Position numbers and translations under genes: made by a program
Shown here: positions 10,196 through 18,016 of the stretch, in pieces
Numbering within the stretch: the first letter of the stretch is position 1
How the letters are laid out: each line of letters starts with the position of its first letter
NCBI GenBank assembly: GCA_006384855.1
Contig: VCJN01001595.1
Span: 1-64,000, forward strand
Source: Tetraselmis striata
Taxonomy: Eukaryota; Chlorophyta; Chlorodendrophyceae; Chlorodendrales; Chlorodendraceae
Length of the DNA stretch: 64,000 nt
Direction: 5' to 3'
Notes under the pieces: model-generated
Told to the model about the DNA's origin: nothing
The model's database searches: none
Seen by the model: the letters and a program-made list of their open reading frames with translations, nothing else

Positions 10196-10269
10196 TACAT
10201 CGGCCAGGAATCGAACCCGGTACCTCTCGCACACGAGACGACCGCTCTACCGAGCGGACAAGGGATGTA
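10196..10269 (-). tRNA. tRNA-Thr(CGU)-like sequence, probably a degenerate tRNA or SINE head
   Basis: On the minus strand 74 nt fold much like a tRNA. The acceptor arms are TACATC/GATGTA (6 pairs), the D arm is GCTC-ggta-GAGC with an unusually small loop, and the anticodon arm is GTCGT-CTCGTGT-GCGAG (4 of 5 pairs). The anticodon is CGU with T33 kept. The T arm is CCGGG-TTCGATT-CCTGG. A-box and B-box promoter elements are both recognisable. The shortened D loop and the lack of a following T run argue against a functional gene and for a tRNA-derived SINE head. Confidence 0.4.
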
Positions 10270-10689
10270 TTATTTTGTAAAACAGATTAAATCTGCAAGC
10301 CGCGCAAAAGCGGGCCGCTGACTACTGGTGTGCATTACAAGAAGGCCGTAACCCAACCCACCGCTAAAAGTTGTATTACCCCCAAAAAAAAAAAAAAGCA
10401 GCACTGCAAGATCAGCAATACAGTACAAGCCGCCTACAGGCGGCCCGCATCCCGCACGAGGCCGCGCAGGTCGGGCCGGTCGTCAGGTCTACGGGGCGGG
10501 CACGGCGCGAATCGCCACGCCCGCCGCCTGTAACGGCACCGGACGCCGGAGGCCGTCGTTCGACCGTCGCCCGTCCGTCGACGGACGCCGGGCCCCGGGT
10601 CGGCGGACTGCCCCCGCACCGCGGCGACCCCTTTTTACACCATCATGTTACAGCATATCCTCGGACCACCGTGTATATAGTCGCTGTAT
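10270..10689. other. Intergenic: dispersed repeat and GC-rich stretch
   Basis: 10322-10440 resembles 46555-46680 (shared ACTGGTGTG-AATTACAAGAAGG core, then an A-rich tract here at 10384-10397). 10440-10630 is very GC-rich with no credible gene. Confidence 0.4.
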
Positions 10690-11014
10690 ATTTACCCAAG
10701 GAGGCACTGTTTGCCAAGAATGTCAGCTCGCTTACATTGGAGGCTAAGACGAGAACCACAGGCTTGGCCTGGGTGTCTCCTAGCGCAAAAAGATGGTTGA
10801 GGGTGGGTGGGTGCGCGAGCCGGTTGAGGCGAGCGCAAAGCAGAGAGTGCCTGTGCCCGAGGGTGGATCCCTCAGGTCGTAGTGCTGGTGCGGGCCGGCA
10901 GGCCTTAGTCCGTGCGCCGACCTCGGGGGTCGTGCGCAGTACAACATAGCTAATGTACTGTAAACCTCTAGATGACTACATCTGACCATTTACCCAAGGA
11001 GGCACTGTTTGCCA
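10690..11014 (-). repeat. B2-A2-B1 split repeat block of the 10.7 kb element
   Basis: ATTTACCCAAGGAGGCACTG... (27 bp) occurs at 10690-10716 and 10988-11014. Between them is the 177 bp A2 repeat (10812-10988), identical to A1 at 15422-15598. About 95 bp of unique sequence separates B2 from A2. Confidence 0.92.
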
Positions 11015-11045
11015 GAGACGAAAGCCAAAGGCTAGCACAGGAAGC

Positions 11046-12284
11046 TTAGGCCGGCGGCCGGACGGGGACGAGCCAACCGAAGAACCTCCAGGCCGCAGGA
11101 GTCGGGCGCATGGTCGGGTCGATGTACTTCCCGGTGACCACCTCGCTGTTTTTCGACCAGTCGCCCATGTGCTTGATGGCCGGCAAAGGGACGCCGACGC
11201 AGCTTGCTGCGGAAGCGGCACCCTTGCGTAAACTGTGCGATGTCCACTTGAAACCGGTGGGAGGTCGGGCGCCTGCCGCCAGGTAGGCTTCCCGCAACCA
11301 CTCGGTAAGAGTGGCTGAAACCGACCAAGTGGCGGAAGACTCCAGCGGGGAGATGCTCCAGAACTTGGGCGGCGGGCTGGCGCCGTAGAAACGGCGGCAG
11401 TAGGCGTCGCGACTGACGGTGTACCAGTCCAGCAGGTCAGCGAAGTCCGGAACGGCGGCGATGGGCAGAGTTATCAGGGGCTTCGCGGAAACCCTCGTAC
11501 GCTGGTCGCCTTTCTGTTTGCGGACGTACAGTAGAATGCTTTCGGACGGCCGGTCGACCACTAAATCACCGGTCTCGCAGCTAATGCCGGACTCCGCTCG
11601 GCACAGGAAGACGTACGCCGTAATCGTCGCGAGCGCGGCTCTGAAAGCGCGGATGTCCGCAATATTAGCGGGTTCCCACGCCAATGTCTGCCGAAATCCA
11701 ATCGCGGTGTTCAGGATGTCAGCCGCCACGGGCGCAGGTAGGGCGACGCGGACGTCTTCCGCCGCAAGACGCTCTTGCTGGATAGCCAGGCCGCGGCGCG
11801 CGTCGGCTACCATTTCGCCGAGGGCGACAGGCTGGCGCTGATGGTCGCGGAAGTACTTGTTGATGGACGAGTAATACTGTTGAAGGGACTCCGCGCCGAC
11901 GGTACCTTGCAAGCCTAGCCAGGCAGTGTAGCGGACGATTGTGCTGGTAGTAGCCTGCAGCGGGCGTAAGCCTTCCTGCTCGCAGAAAGTAGCGAAAGAG
12001 CGCATGCCGCTGTCGTAGTTGCGGTAGGTGCCGGCCGCCAGCGAACCTGTAAGCAAACCGAGAGCCGCTTGACCAACGTCGTCGGTCCCCAACAAAGACC
12101 GGAGCTCGGCCGCCATTGATGCCGACCAGGGCGCCTCCGAGCCGGCGCGCGCCGCAAGCCGGTAGCGCGCGCGTCGAGTGTGGGACAGGCGGCCCGGGTA
12201 TTGCACACCGTACTGCACACCGTACTGCACACCGTACTGCACACCGTACTGCACACCGTACTGCAGCGACGGCTGTACGGTCAT
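11046..12284 (-). CDS. Tyrosine recombinase of the PAT-like element
   Basis: About 412 residues from the ATG at 12284, which lies 8 nt past the RT stop. The first residues are a (QYGV) repeat encoded by a 12-bp minisatellite. The N-terminal SAM-like core-binding domain follows (TYRNYDSGMRSFATFCEQ ... IVRYTAWLG). The catalytic domain has the first arginine region (YVFLCRAESGISCETGDL), the strongly conserved box SHSLRKGAASAA (the H-x-x-R motif) and a C-terminal GKYIDPTMR with the candidate nucleophile tyrosine. It is related to lambda integrase. In the DIRS superfamily it joins circular DNA to the genome. The same frame stays open far upstream (to 14267) as a shadow over the RT ORF. Confidence 0.9.
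   Translation of the reverse strand: MTVQPSLQYGVQYGVQYGVQYGVQYGVQYPGRLSHTRRARYRLAARAGSEAPWSASMAAELRSLLGTDDVGQAALGLLTGSLAAGTYRNYDSGMRSFATFCEQEGLRPLQATTSTIVRYTAWLGLQGTVGAESLQQYYSSINKYFRDHQRQPVALGEMVADARRGLAIQQERLAAEDVRVALPAPVAADILNTAIGFRQTLAWEPANIADIRAFRAALATITAYVFLCRAESGISCETGDLVVDRPSESILLYVRKQKGDQRTRVSAKPLITLPIAAVPDFADLLDWYTVSRDAYCRRFYGASPPPKFWSISPLESSATWSVSATLTEWLREAYLAAGARPPTGFKWTSHSLRKGAASAASCVGVPLPAIKHMGDWSKNSEVVTGKYIDPTMRPTPAAWRFFGWLVPVRPPA
12202..12261. repeat. 12-bp minisatellite, five units
   Basis: Five perfect copies of TGCACACCGTAC. They lie inside the start of the recombinase ORF and keep its frame, giving a repeated QYGV tetrapeptide. Confidence 0.95.
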
Positions 12285-12292
12285 AGCCCGGC

Positions 12293-14290
12293 CTAGCGAC
12301 CCCCGGCGGAGGTGCAGCCATGCCGGCGTGGCAGCCGAAAAGCCACGACGCTCCAGCCGGGCAGTCCGACCCCCGCGCGCGTTCCCCGCCGCCCAGGAAA
12401 GAAGAGGTCGCGGGTAGGCGGGTAGACAATCGTCTCGGTGGCGAGGTCCTGCAGCAGCTGGTACCAACGCCGTCCTGGCCAGTGCGGTGCGATGACCGTG
12501 GCGGCCGCGCCCGACTGGCGCAGTTTGTCCGCCAAATCGTCTAACAAACCCCACGGAGGATTGCAATAATTGCGCTCCCTGCGCCAGAACTCGTCCGGCA
12601 AATGGAGCGAATCCACCGCTTCGCAATGCGGGTCGCGCCAGCGGGAATTGTACCGCGGAAGTTGCGCATTTTCCATTGACGCAAATCTGTCGACGGTGTG
12701 CGGACCCCACAAGCGCTGCAGGTACGCGAATATCCGCGGATTGAGCTGCCAGTCGGAGTCGTCCAGCTCCCTGCTGAGTCGGTCCGCCCAAACGTTGGCT
12801 GCAGACTGGATGTATCGGGGCCTGATGGAGATGTCGTGGATATCCAGGAGGTGCCACAGCTTGCGGAGCTCCTCCATCATGACGGGCGACCGAGAGGTAA
12901 GGTTGGTCAGCGCTGCCACTACGGCCGTGTTGTCCTCGTGCAGTAAGACGCGCCGTCCTCGGAGCTGGGGCAGGAACGATTCGACCGCGTGACGTACCGC
13001 GCGAAGCTCCTTCCATGTGATGTGACGCGAGCGGTCGTCCTCGTACCAGAAGCCGCGCGCCTGGTAAGCGCTGTTGTTGTTGAGCACAGCCCCCCATCCG
13101 TACGAGCTGGAGTCCGCGTGCAGATACGCGGTCTCCACAGGCTTGTACATAGAGCGACCGTTGTGCTGCGCAGGTACCTGGGTCCACCACTCTAGGTCGC
13201 GGCGCAGCTGGTTTGTCATCTTGACGCGCCCGCCCCAGCCCTGCCGGGTGGCGAGGACGCAGTGCAGCTCCCGCAAAAAGAAACGGGCCGGCGTAACTGC
13301 CAAGTACAGGAACTGCGCCTTGCCCGCAAAGGACGCCAGCTGCCGAGCTGGGAGCCAGCGCTTGTTGGAGGCTGCGCGGCCAAGGAGCGAACGGGCGGCC
13401 TTGGCTAGAGCGATGAGCTTCTCCTCGGGGGCGCGGAACTCGCCGCGCTTCAGGTCGATGATCAGGCCCAGGTGAGGGCCGACCTGGGTGGGCTCCCAGA
13501 CTCCCTTGTTGGGGTTGCGCAGTAGGCCCAGGCGGTCCAGCAAGGTGCTTAACCGGACGCGTAGCGCCAGGGCTGCCTCGCGGGAGTCCGCGAGGAAAAG
13601 GAAGTCGTCCATATAGGGTAGGAGCCGCTCGCCCCGCCAGCGAGTGTTGCGCAGGAAACGGCGAGTAGGCTTGGACGGGGCCGTGGGAGGCAACGCTGGG
13701 TCGCGCTGCTTCAGGGGCGTCCGCAGGTAGTCCGTAAAGGCCGCCGTCAATTTGCAGAAGTAGTACGACGAGCCTGTCCAACCCATCGGTAGGCAAGCAA
13801 GTCGCCACAGCTCTCCTCGGTAGTTCACGGTAAAGAAGTCGCGGTCCTCCTCCCGAATCCCAAGGGCGTAGTAGCCGTCGGCCAGGTCCATCGACACGAA
13901 CCAATCTCCCGCGCGCGCCAGGTGCCGCAGGTGCTTGAGCGTTTCGTAGGACATCGTGAACGTCTTGCACCACTTGTTGAGCTCCCGTAGGTCGATGATG
14001 AGGCGCCATTTGTTGGTGCCGGGTTTGGGGACTAGAAACATTCTGGATACCCACTTGTTGCAGTGTCCTCGCTCCCACGCGCCAATCGCCTCGAAGCGGG
14101 GCAGTTCTGTAGCCATGAAATCCAGTTGTGCCTGAGTGGCGTCGCGCATAGAGACGCCGTGGTTGTAGGGGCGAGGGCGTCGCCCGTTCTTGAAACGTAT
14201 CCGGACCCCTTGGCGGATCCAACTCAAGACTTGTCCGCTCGCGCCGATGCTTTCCCAGTCTCGCCATCTTCTCCGCACGCGGTGTCGCAT
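12293..14290 (-). CDS. RT-RNase H-methyltransferase polyprotein of the PAT-like element
   Basis: About 665 residues from the ATG at 14290 (MRHRVRRRW), chosen because TRHRVRR-like starts recur in the related copies at 47553 and 62570. Reverse transcriptase: FLVPKPGTNKWRLIIDL near 85, FVSMDLADGYYALGI, and active site LLPYMDDFLFLA near 240. RNase H: YLHADSSSYGWGAVL, the acidic HEDNTAVVAALTNL, and RYIQSAANVWADRLSREL. The C-terminus is the Dam-like adenine-methyltransferase domain typical of DIRS elements, with NYCNPPWGLLDDL and VIAPHWPGRRWYQLL. It follows gag by about 45 nt and precedes the recombinase by 8 nt. It should copy the element RNA into the circular DNA intermediate. Confidence 0.92.
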   Translation of the reverse strand: MRHRVRRRWRDWESIGASGQVLSWIRQGVRIRFKNGRRPRPYNHGVSMRDATQAQLDFMATELPRFEAIGAWERGHCNKWVSRMFLVPKPGTNKWRLIIDLRELNKWCKTFTMSYETLKHLRHLARAGDWFVSMDLADGYYALGIREEDRDFFTVNYRGELWRLACLPMGWTGSSYYFCKLTAAFTDYLRTPLKQRDPALPPTAPSKPTRRFLRNTRWRGERLLPYMDDFLFLADSREAALALRVRLSTLLDRLGLLRNPNKGVWEPTQVGPHLGLIIDLKRGEFRAPEEKLIALAKAARSLLGRAASNKRWLPARQLASFAGKAQFLYLAVTPARFFLRELHCVLATRQGWGGRVKMTNQLRRDLEWWTQVPAQHNGRSMYKPVETAYLHADSSSYGWGAVLNNNSAYQARGFWYEDDRSRHITWKELRAVRHAVESFLPQLRGRRVLLHEDNTAVVAALTNLTSRSPVMMEELRKLWHLLDIHDISIRPRYIQSAANVWADRLSRELDDSDWQLNPRIFAYLQRLWGPHTVDRFASMENAQLPRYNSRWRDPHCEAVDSLHLPDEFWRRERNYCNPPWGLLDDLADKLRQSGAAATVIAPHWPGRRWYQLLQDLATETIVYPPTRDLFFPGRRGTRAGVGLPGWSVVAFRLPRRHGCTSAGGR

Positions 14291-14336
14291 GTAGAGGGAG
14301 GTAGGCGTACAGGAGTCGGCGCGGCGGGCCACACCG

Positions 14337-15377
14337 TCACTTGGCGACCTTCGCCTTGGCCTTGTCGGACGCTGCGGCTGTCGCTGCGGCCTTCCGTGCC
14401 GCAGCGGCTTGCTCGCGTTGCTTGCGCCTCTCGGCGGACTCCATGGGGGCGGGCTTGTCGGGGGTAGCCTTGGCGAACGCGGCCGCGGCACGGGCCTTGC
14501 CCGCTGCGGAAAGGCTGATCTCGAGAGTCTTGTCGTCGAACGCTCGGCGGAGTTGGTCGAGTTGCCCGGACACGGCGATGCGCCGTGGGGTGCAGAACTT
14601 TGCGTGGGCGAGCTCGGCGAAAACACGGTCCGCCTCTGTAGCCGTTGGTCCATTCTTGGCGAGCCGGAGGTAGCCCAACCGGGAACGGGTGGCCTCCTCC
14701 GTCGCCAGGTGGGTGCGGTAGCAGGCGCGGAGCTCGGCAAGGGCCGCAGCCTTGTCTGCCGGCGTAGCAGACTCGGTCGAAAGCGACTCCAGAGCGCAGC
14801 GCATCGCCTCGTTGGCGCAGCTACTGAAGAAGGCATAGCAGCCTAGGTGCAGGTATTCGTCGTACGCTGCCTGACTCCGCTTATCCGCGAGGGCGCGGGC
14901 GGTGTCGTCGGTCAGGGTCCACAAGCGGGGCTCGTCGACGTCGCGCGGGGGGCGCTCCAGACCGGGGGGGATGACTCGGCCGTAGTAGGCAAAGTCGACG
15001 TACTCGAGCTCGTTGTCGGGTGCGTCTAGCTCAGCAGGAAGGGGCTCTCGCGCTCCTTGCTCACCACCCTCGGGCGCAGGCGTGCCCGCGGGGTTGGCTG
15101 GCTGGGTACCTTCGGGAGGAAGCGGGTCAGTGGGGGGGGCGAGTCGAGCGAGCAAGGCAGCCGTAGCAGCCTCAAACTGCCCGGCCAGCCGCTTCTCCAG
15201 GGCTTCCGCTTGGGCCGTCAGGCGTTTCTCCAATTCCGCGACAGATGCCGCCGTGGCGCCGCCCGGGGCGTCGTCCGCTAAGGCGTCTTCCGGTACAGGG
15301 CGAGGGGGCATCCTGCTGTCGCGGGGTGGGGAAGGTGTAGCGTCTCGGGAGGCAGAGGCTCGGGTCCGAGTCGGCAT
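14337..15377 (-). CDS. gag-like protein of the PAT-like element
   Basis: 346 residues from the ATG at 15377 (MPTRTRASASRDATPSPP). Proline- and serine-rich N-terminus, then a coiled coil (AELEKRLTAQAEALEKRL near 50-70), then a helical domain (DEYLHLGCYAFFSSCANEAM ... DDKTLEISLSAAGKARAAAA) and a very basic alanine/lysine C-terminal tail. No zinc knuckle. The middle domain matches the gag-like ORF at 62557-63624 (LLHLG/LLCSG region and DK-LEVSL block), which supports assignment as the DIRS-type first ORF. Likely a nucleic-acid-binding structural protein. Confidence 0.8.
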   Translation of the reverse strand: MPTRTRASASRDATPSPPRDSRMPPRPVPEDALADDAPGGATAASVAELEKRLTAQAEALEKRLAGQFEAATAALLARLAPPTDPLPPEGTQPANPAGTPAPEGGEQGAREPLPAELDAPDNELEYVDFAYYGRVIPPGLERPPRDVDEPRLWTLTDDTARALADKRSQAAYDEYLHLGCYAFFSSCANEAMRCALESLSTESATPADKAAALAELRACYRTHLATEEATRSRLGYLRLAKNGPTATEADRVFAELAHAKFCTPRRIAVSGQLDQLRRAFDDKTLEISLSAAGKARAAAAFAKATPDKPAPMESAERRKQREQAAAARKAAATAAASDKAKAKVAK

Positions 15378-15421
15378 AGAGTAAGCTGACACTCTGCTCG
15401 ACTGCTAGAGTCGAGACTGCT

Positions 15422-15598
15422 TGCGCGAGCCGGTTGAGGCGAGCGCAAAGCAGAGAGTGCCTGTGCCCGAGGGTGGATCCCTCAGGTCGTAGTGCTGGTG
15501 CGGGCCGGCAGGCCTTAGTCCGTGCGCCGACCTCGGGGGTCGTGCGCAGTACAACATAGCTAATGTACTGTAAACCTCTAGATGACTACATCTGACCA
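15422..15598 (-). repeat. A1 terminal repeat of the 10.7 kb element
   Basis: 177 bp identical to 10812-10988. It marks the 5' end of the element, since gag begins inside it on the minus strand. Confidence 0.93.
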
Positions 15599-18016
15599 AA
15601 TAAAGAGGGCGAGTCTCGCTTGCTGATTCAGCAGTAAAAACGCGCTGCGGTACCGCGTTATTTTGGCGTTTTAGACGAATATATGACGTGCCTGGGCTAG
15701 AATACACGCGCATCCATTCAGAATCTTGCCGTCTTCGGACCAGTGCCTAGAAATCTAACGAGCGAACACTGAACGTATGACGGTTCATTCACGAAGACGC
15801 GGCACAGGAGGACGGAGGACGGACGGACGCCTAAACATCCGTCATAAAACCGTATTGCGAGCGGTATCGATTCTCTCGTATTTCAAGTGATTTCGGACGC
15901 GGCTCTCCTTTTTCTCCGCTCAACCCAAAAGAGGTAGGGGAATAGTCGTAGCGCAGTAGTCGCTACCAGGTACCTACCGTACAGGTACCTGTACAGCGCA
16001 GCATAAGCAGTATAGTTATATTAAATAAATCGGCGCTTCATCAATCGATAGCGCGTGTTCGGAGCATGTTGTCGTTGTAAACTCGCGTAGATACCGGTAC
16101 GCATACTCGTAGATACCGGCATATATCCCGGATAAAATGTGAGTACATGTGCTAGACGCAACATTCAAGAAATCCATACAGAAATCCAGAAGCAAATCCA
16201 GCTACGGGCCAACAGAGGCGGGAACCGCCAGGGCAGCCACCGACCAGGGATCGCCACCCGCCAGCCGTCGCTCCACGCAGTAGGGACGCTCTCCCTAGCA
16301 CACAATCCCGGGCCACGCCAATAGCGGCACTAGGCCGAATTTGAGGTGGAGGCGTCGTCGACAGGACAGGAAGGGAGAGGGTGCTCAACGAACAGCGAAC
16401 GAGAAGTTGACCGGACCGGCGACGACATAAGACGCCGGTGTCCAGCTCGCACTGCTCCTCCGCGGCAGTGACAGCACGGGAGGGTCCAAGGCTACCAAGG
16501 TGCCACCCGTGCACGAGCCCCGCCTCCATCCCCATCCGGGGGTGGAGGCGGACGGAGGGCTCGCGATTCAGAGGGCCGAGGACGGTCGTCGGGTCCACCC
16601 AGGCAGCGGGTGGGGGGCGGGGATTAAGAGAAAATAAAGTCGTACAGGTAGTCATTGTTTCCCCGCTGCAGTAGCGACTAATCCTTACAGGTACGGGCAG
16701 CATGTACAGATAGTAGGCGAAAAAACATGCGCACTACAGGAACATGCGCACAACATACAGGCCGTAAGCATTCATGTCATTTTATATAAATAAAACGCCG
16801 CTGAGGAATTATTGGTAGTGGTTTTGCATTAGTCGCTACATGCCATGGACAAATATGGAGATACTGAACATCCAATAATGGTGGGAACATCACCTGAATA
16901 AATCAAAGCTTCCTGCCAAAACACCTGTACGTACTTGTAACAGTAAAACCATGATGTCATTACTGGTGCATAAATAAGGTAGGCCGCTAGCGGCTGGCGC
17001 CAGTTGGGACATTATGTAGAGCCCATGCAGTTGCATATAAACTGCATGGTTGTGGGAGTGAGTGGTGCTAGTATCGGGCCCATGCGCGTAGTGCAGTCAT
17101 AGCCACATGAATGTGATGCAGCTCGTCACATCCAAATGATTTAACCTCACACCCATATGCCATGTTGTCCTCGATATGGCGAATGACATGATTGGGACGA
17201 GCTTTTGTAGCAGCGCGGGCGCAGATAGAGCGGTCGGGGCTGCCCTTATTGGGCGGTTGGTTGTGCTTCAACAGTATGAGGACGATGCTGGGTTGCGTTT
17301 GGGACGGATGGAGATGTGGAAGCGCCTCAAGTCCATTGGATGCGAGAAAGTGGGAGTTGGTGAACTTATTCCAGTGCCGATGATTCATGGAGTCCTACAG
17401 CATATTGCCTCTGTCGGTTCAGACGCATCTGCATGTGCTCGTACGATGGAGTCGCGCCGTTACTGTAGACATGTCGAGTGCGGAAGCACCGCAACCGTAA
17501 GGGATGGAAGTACTCAATTGGTGACCAAGTACCAACTTACAGTGAAGGAAAAGTCGTAACTGGACAGAGGAACTCGGAAGTTCCGATGCAGTGTGCGGCG
17601 CCCATTTCCTCTTCACTACCAGAGCATTCCGCCGGTGTGCACCTGCGCCTGATAGTTGAAAGGATATCACAGTGCTACCTTTTGTTAGGGCTTCAGCTGC
17701 TTACCCAAGTGGGATGCGGTGATGCCCTCTAACGGCCTAACCACCTGCAGATCCATGTAAGGTTCCTCTCCCTCCCTCCCTCCCTCTCTCTCTTTGATCT
17801 TCACGGAGATGCATAAGTACGGATGTCGATGCTTGAGGGGATCATGGGACGCTTGGTGAACGCGACCTACACGGGCCCTAAAAGCACCCCAACTTTTGCG
17901 GCGGAGAGTAGTCAGGCGGCACGTAGAAAATAAACTTCCCGCCTCCATGGGTAGGATTGCACCTATCATGCACCTATCACCCTGGCAGGGTAGGATTCGG
18001 TCGCGCGGCAACTGCT
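15599..18016. other. Repeat-rich intergenic region
   Basis: No convincing gene. It holds several copies of a small hairpin motif GTAG-cga/tcg-CTA(C) (15955, 16669, 16830), many TACAGGTA-like strings around 15970-16000 and 16650-16700, and a (CCCT)n/(CT)n run at 17767-17794. A plus-strand frame at 17176-17559 (127 codons) and a minus-strand frame at 17068-17388 overlap; neither matches a family I know. They may be degraded transposon coding sequence. Confidence 0.5.

Larger units (their letters stand above)
10690..15598 (-). mobile_element. PAT/Kangaroo-like YR retrotransposon, looks whole
   Basis: Three non-overlapping ORFs on the minus strand (gag-like, RT-RNase H-MT, tyrosine recombinase) lie between split direct repeats in the order A1 (15422-15598), ORFs, B1 (10988-11014), A2 (10812-10988), B2 (10690-10716). 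The A copies (177 bp) and the B copies (27 bp) appear identical, and all three ORFs are open, so the element is probably young and may be autonomous. Split direct repeats with RT plus YR define the PAT branch of the DIRS superfamily (PAT in nematodes, Kangaroo in Volvox). Such elements integrate as circles through the recombinase and leave no target duplication; none is seen here. Confidence 0.92.

Noticed and set aside
12293-14267. A 1073-codon minus-strand frame covering 11046-14267 as one protein
   Set aside because: Only its last 412 codons encode the recombinase. The upstream part is a proline/arginine-rich shadow of the RT ORF in another frame; the ATG at 12284 directly after the RT stop is the sensible start.
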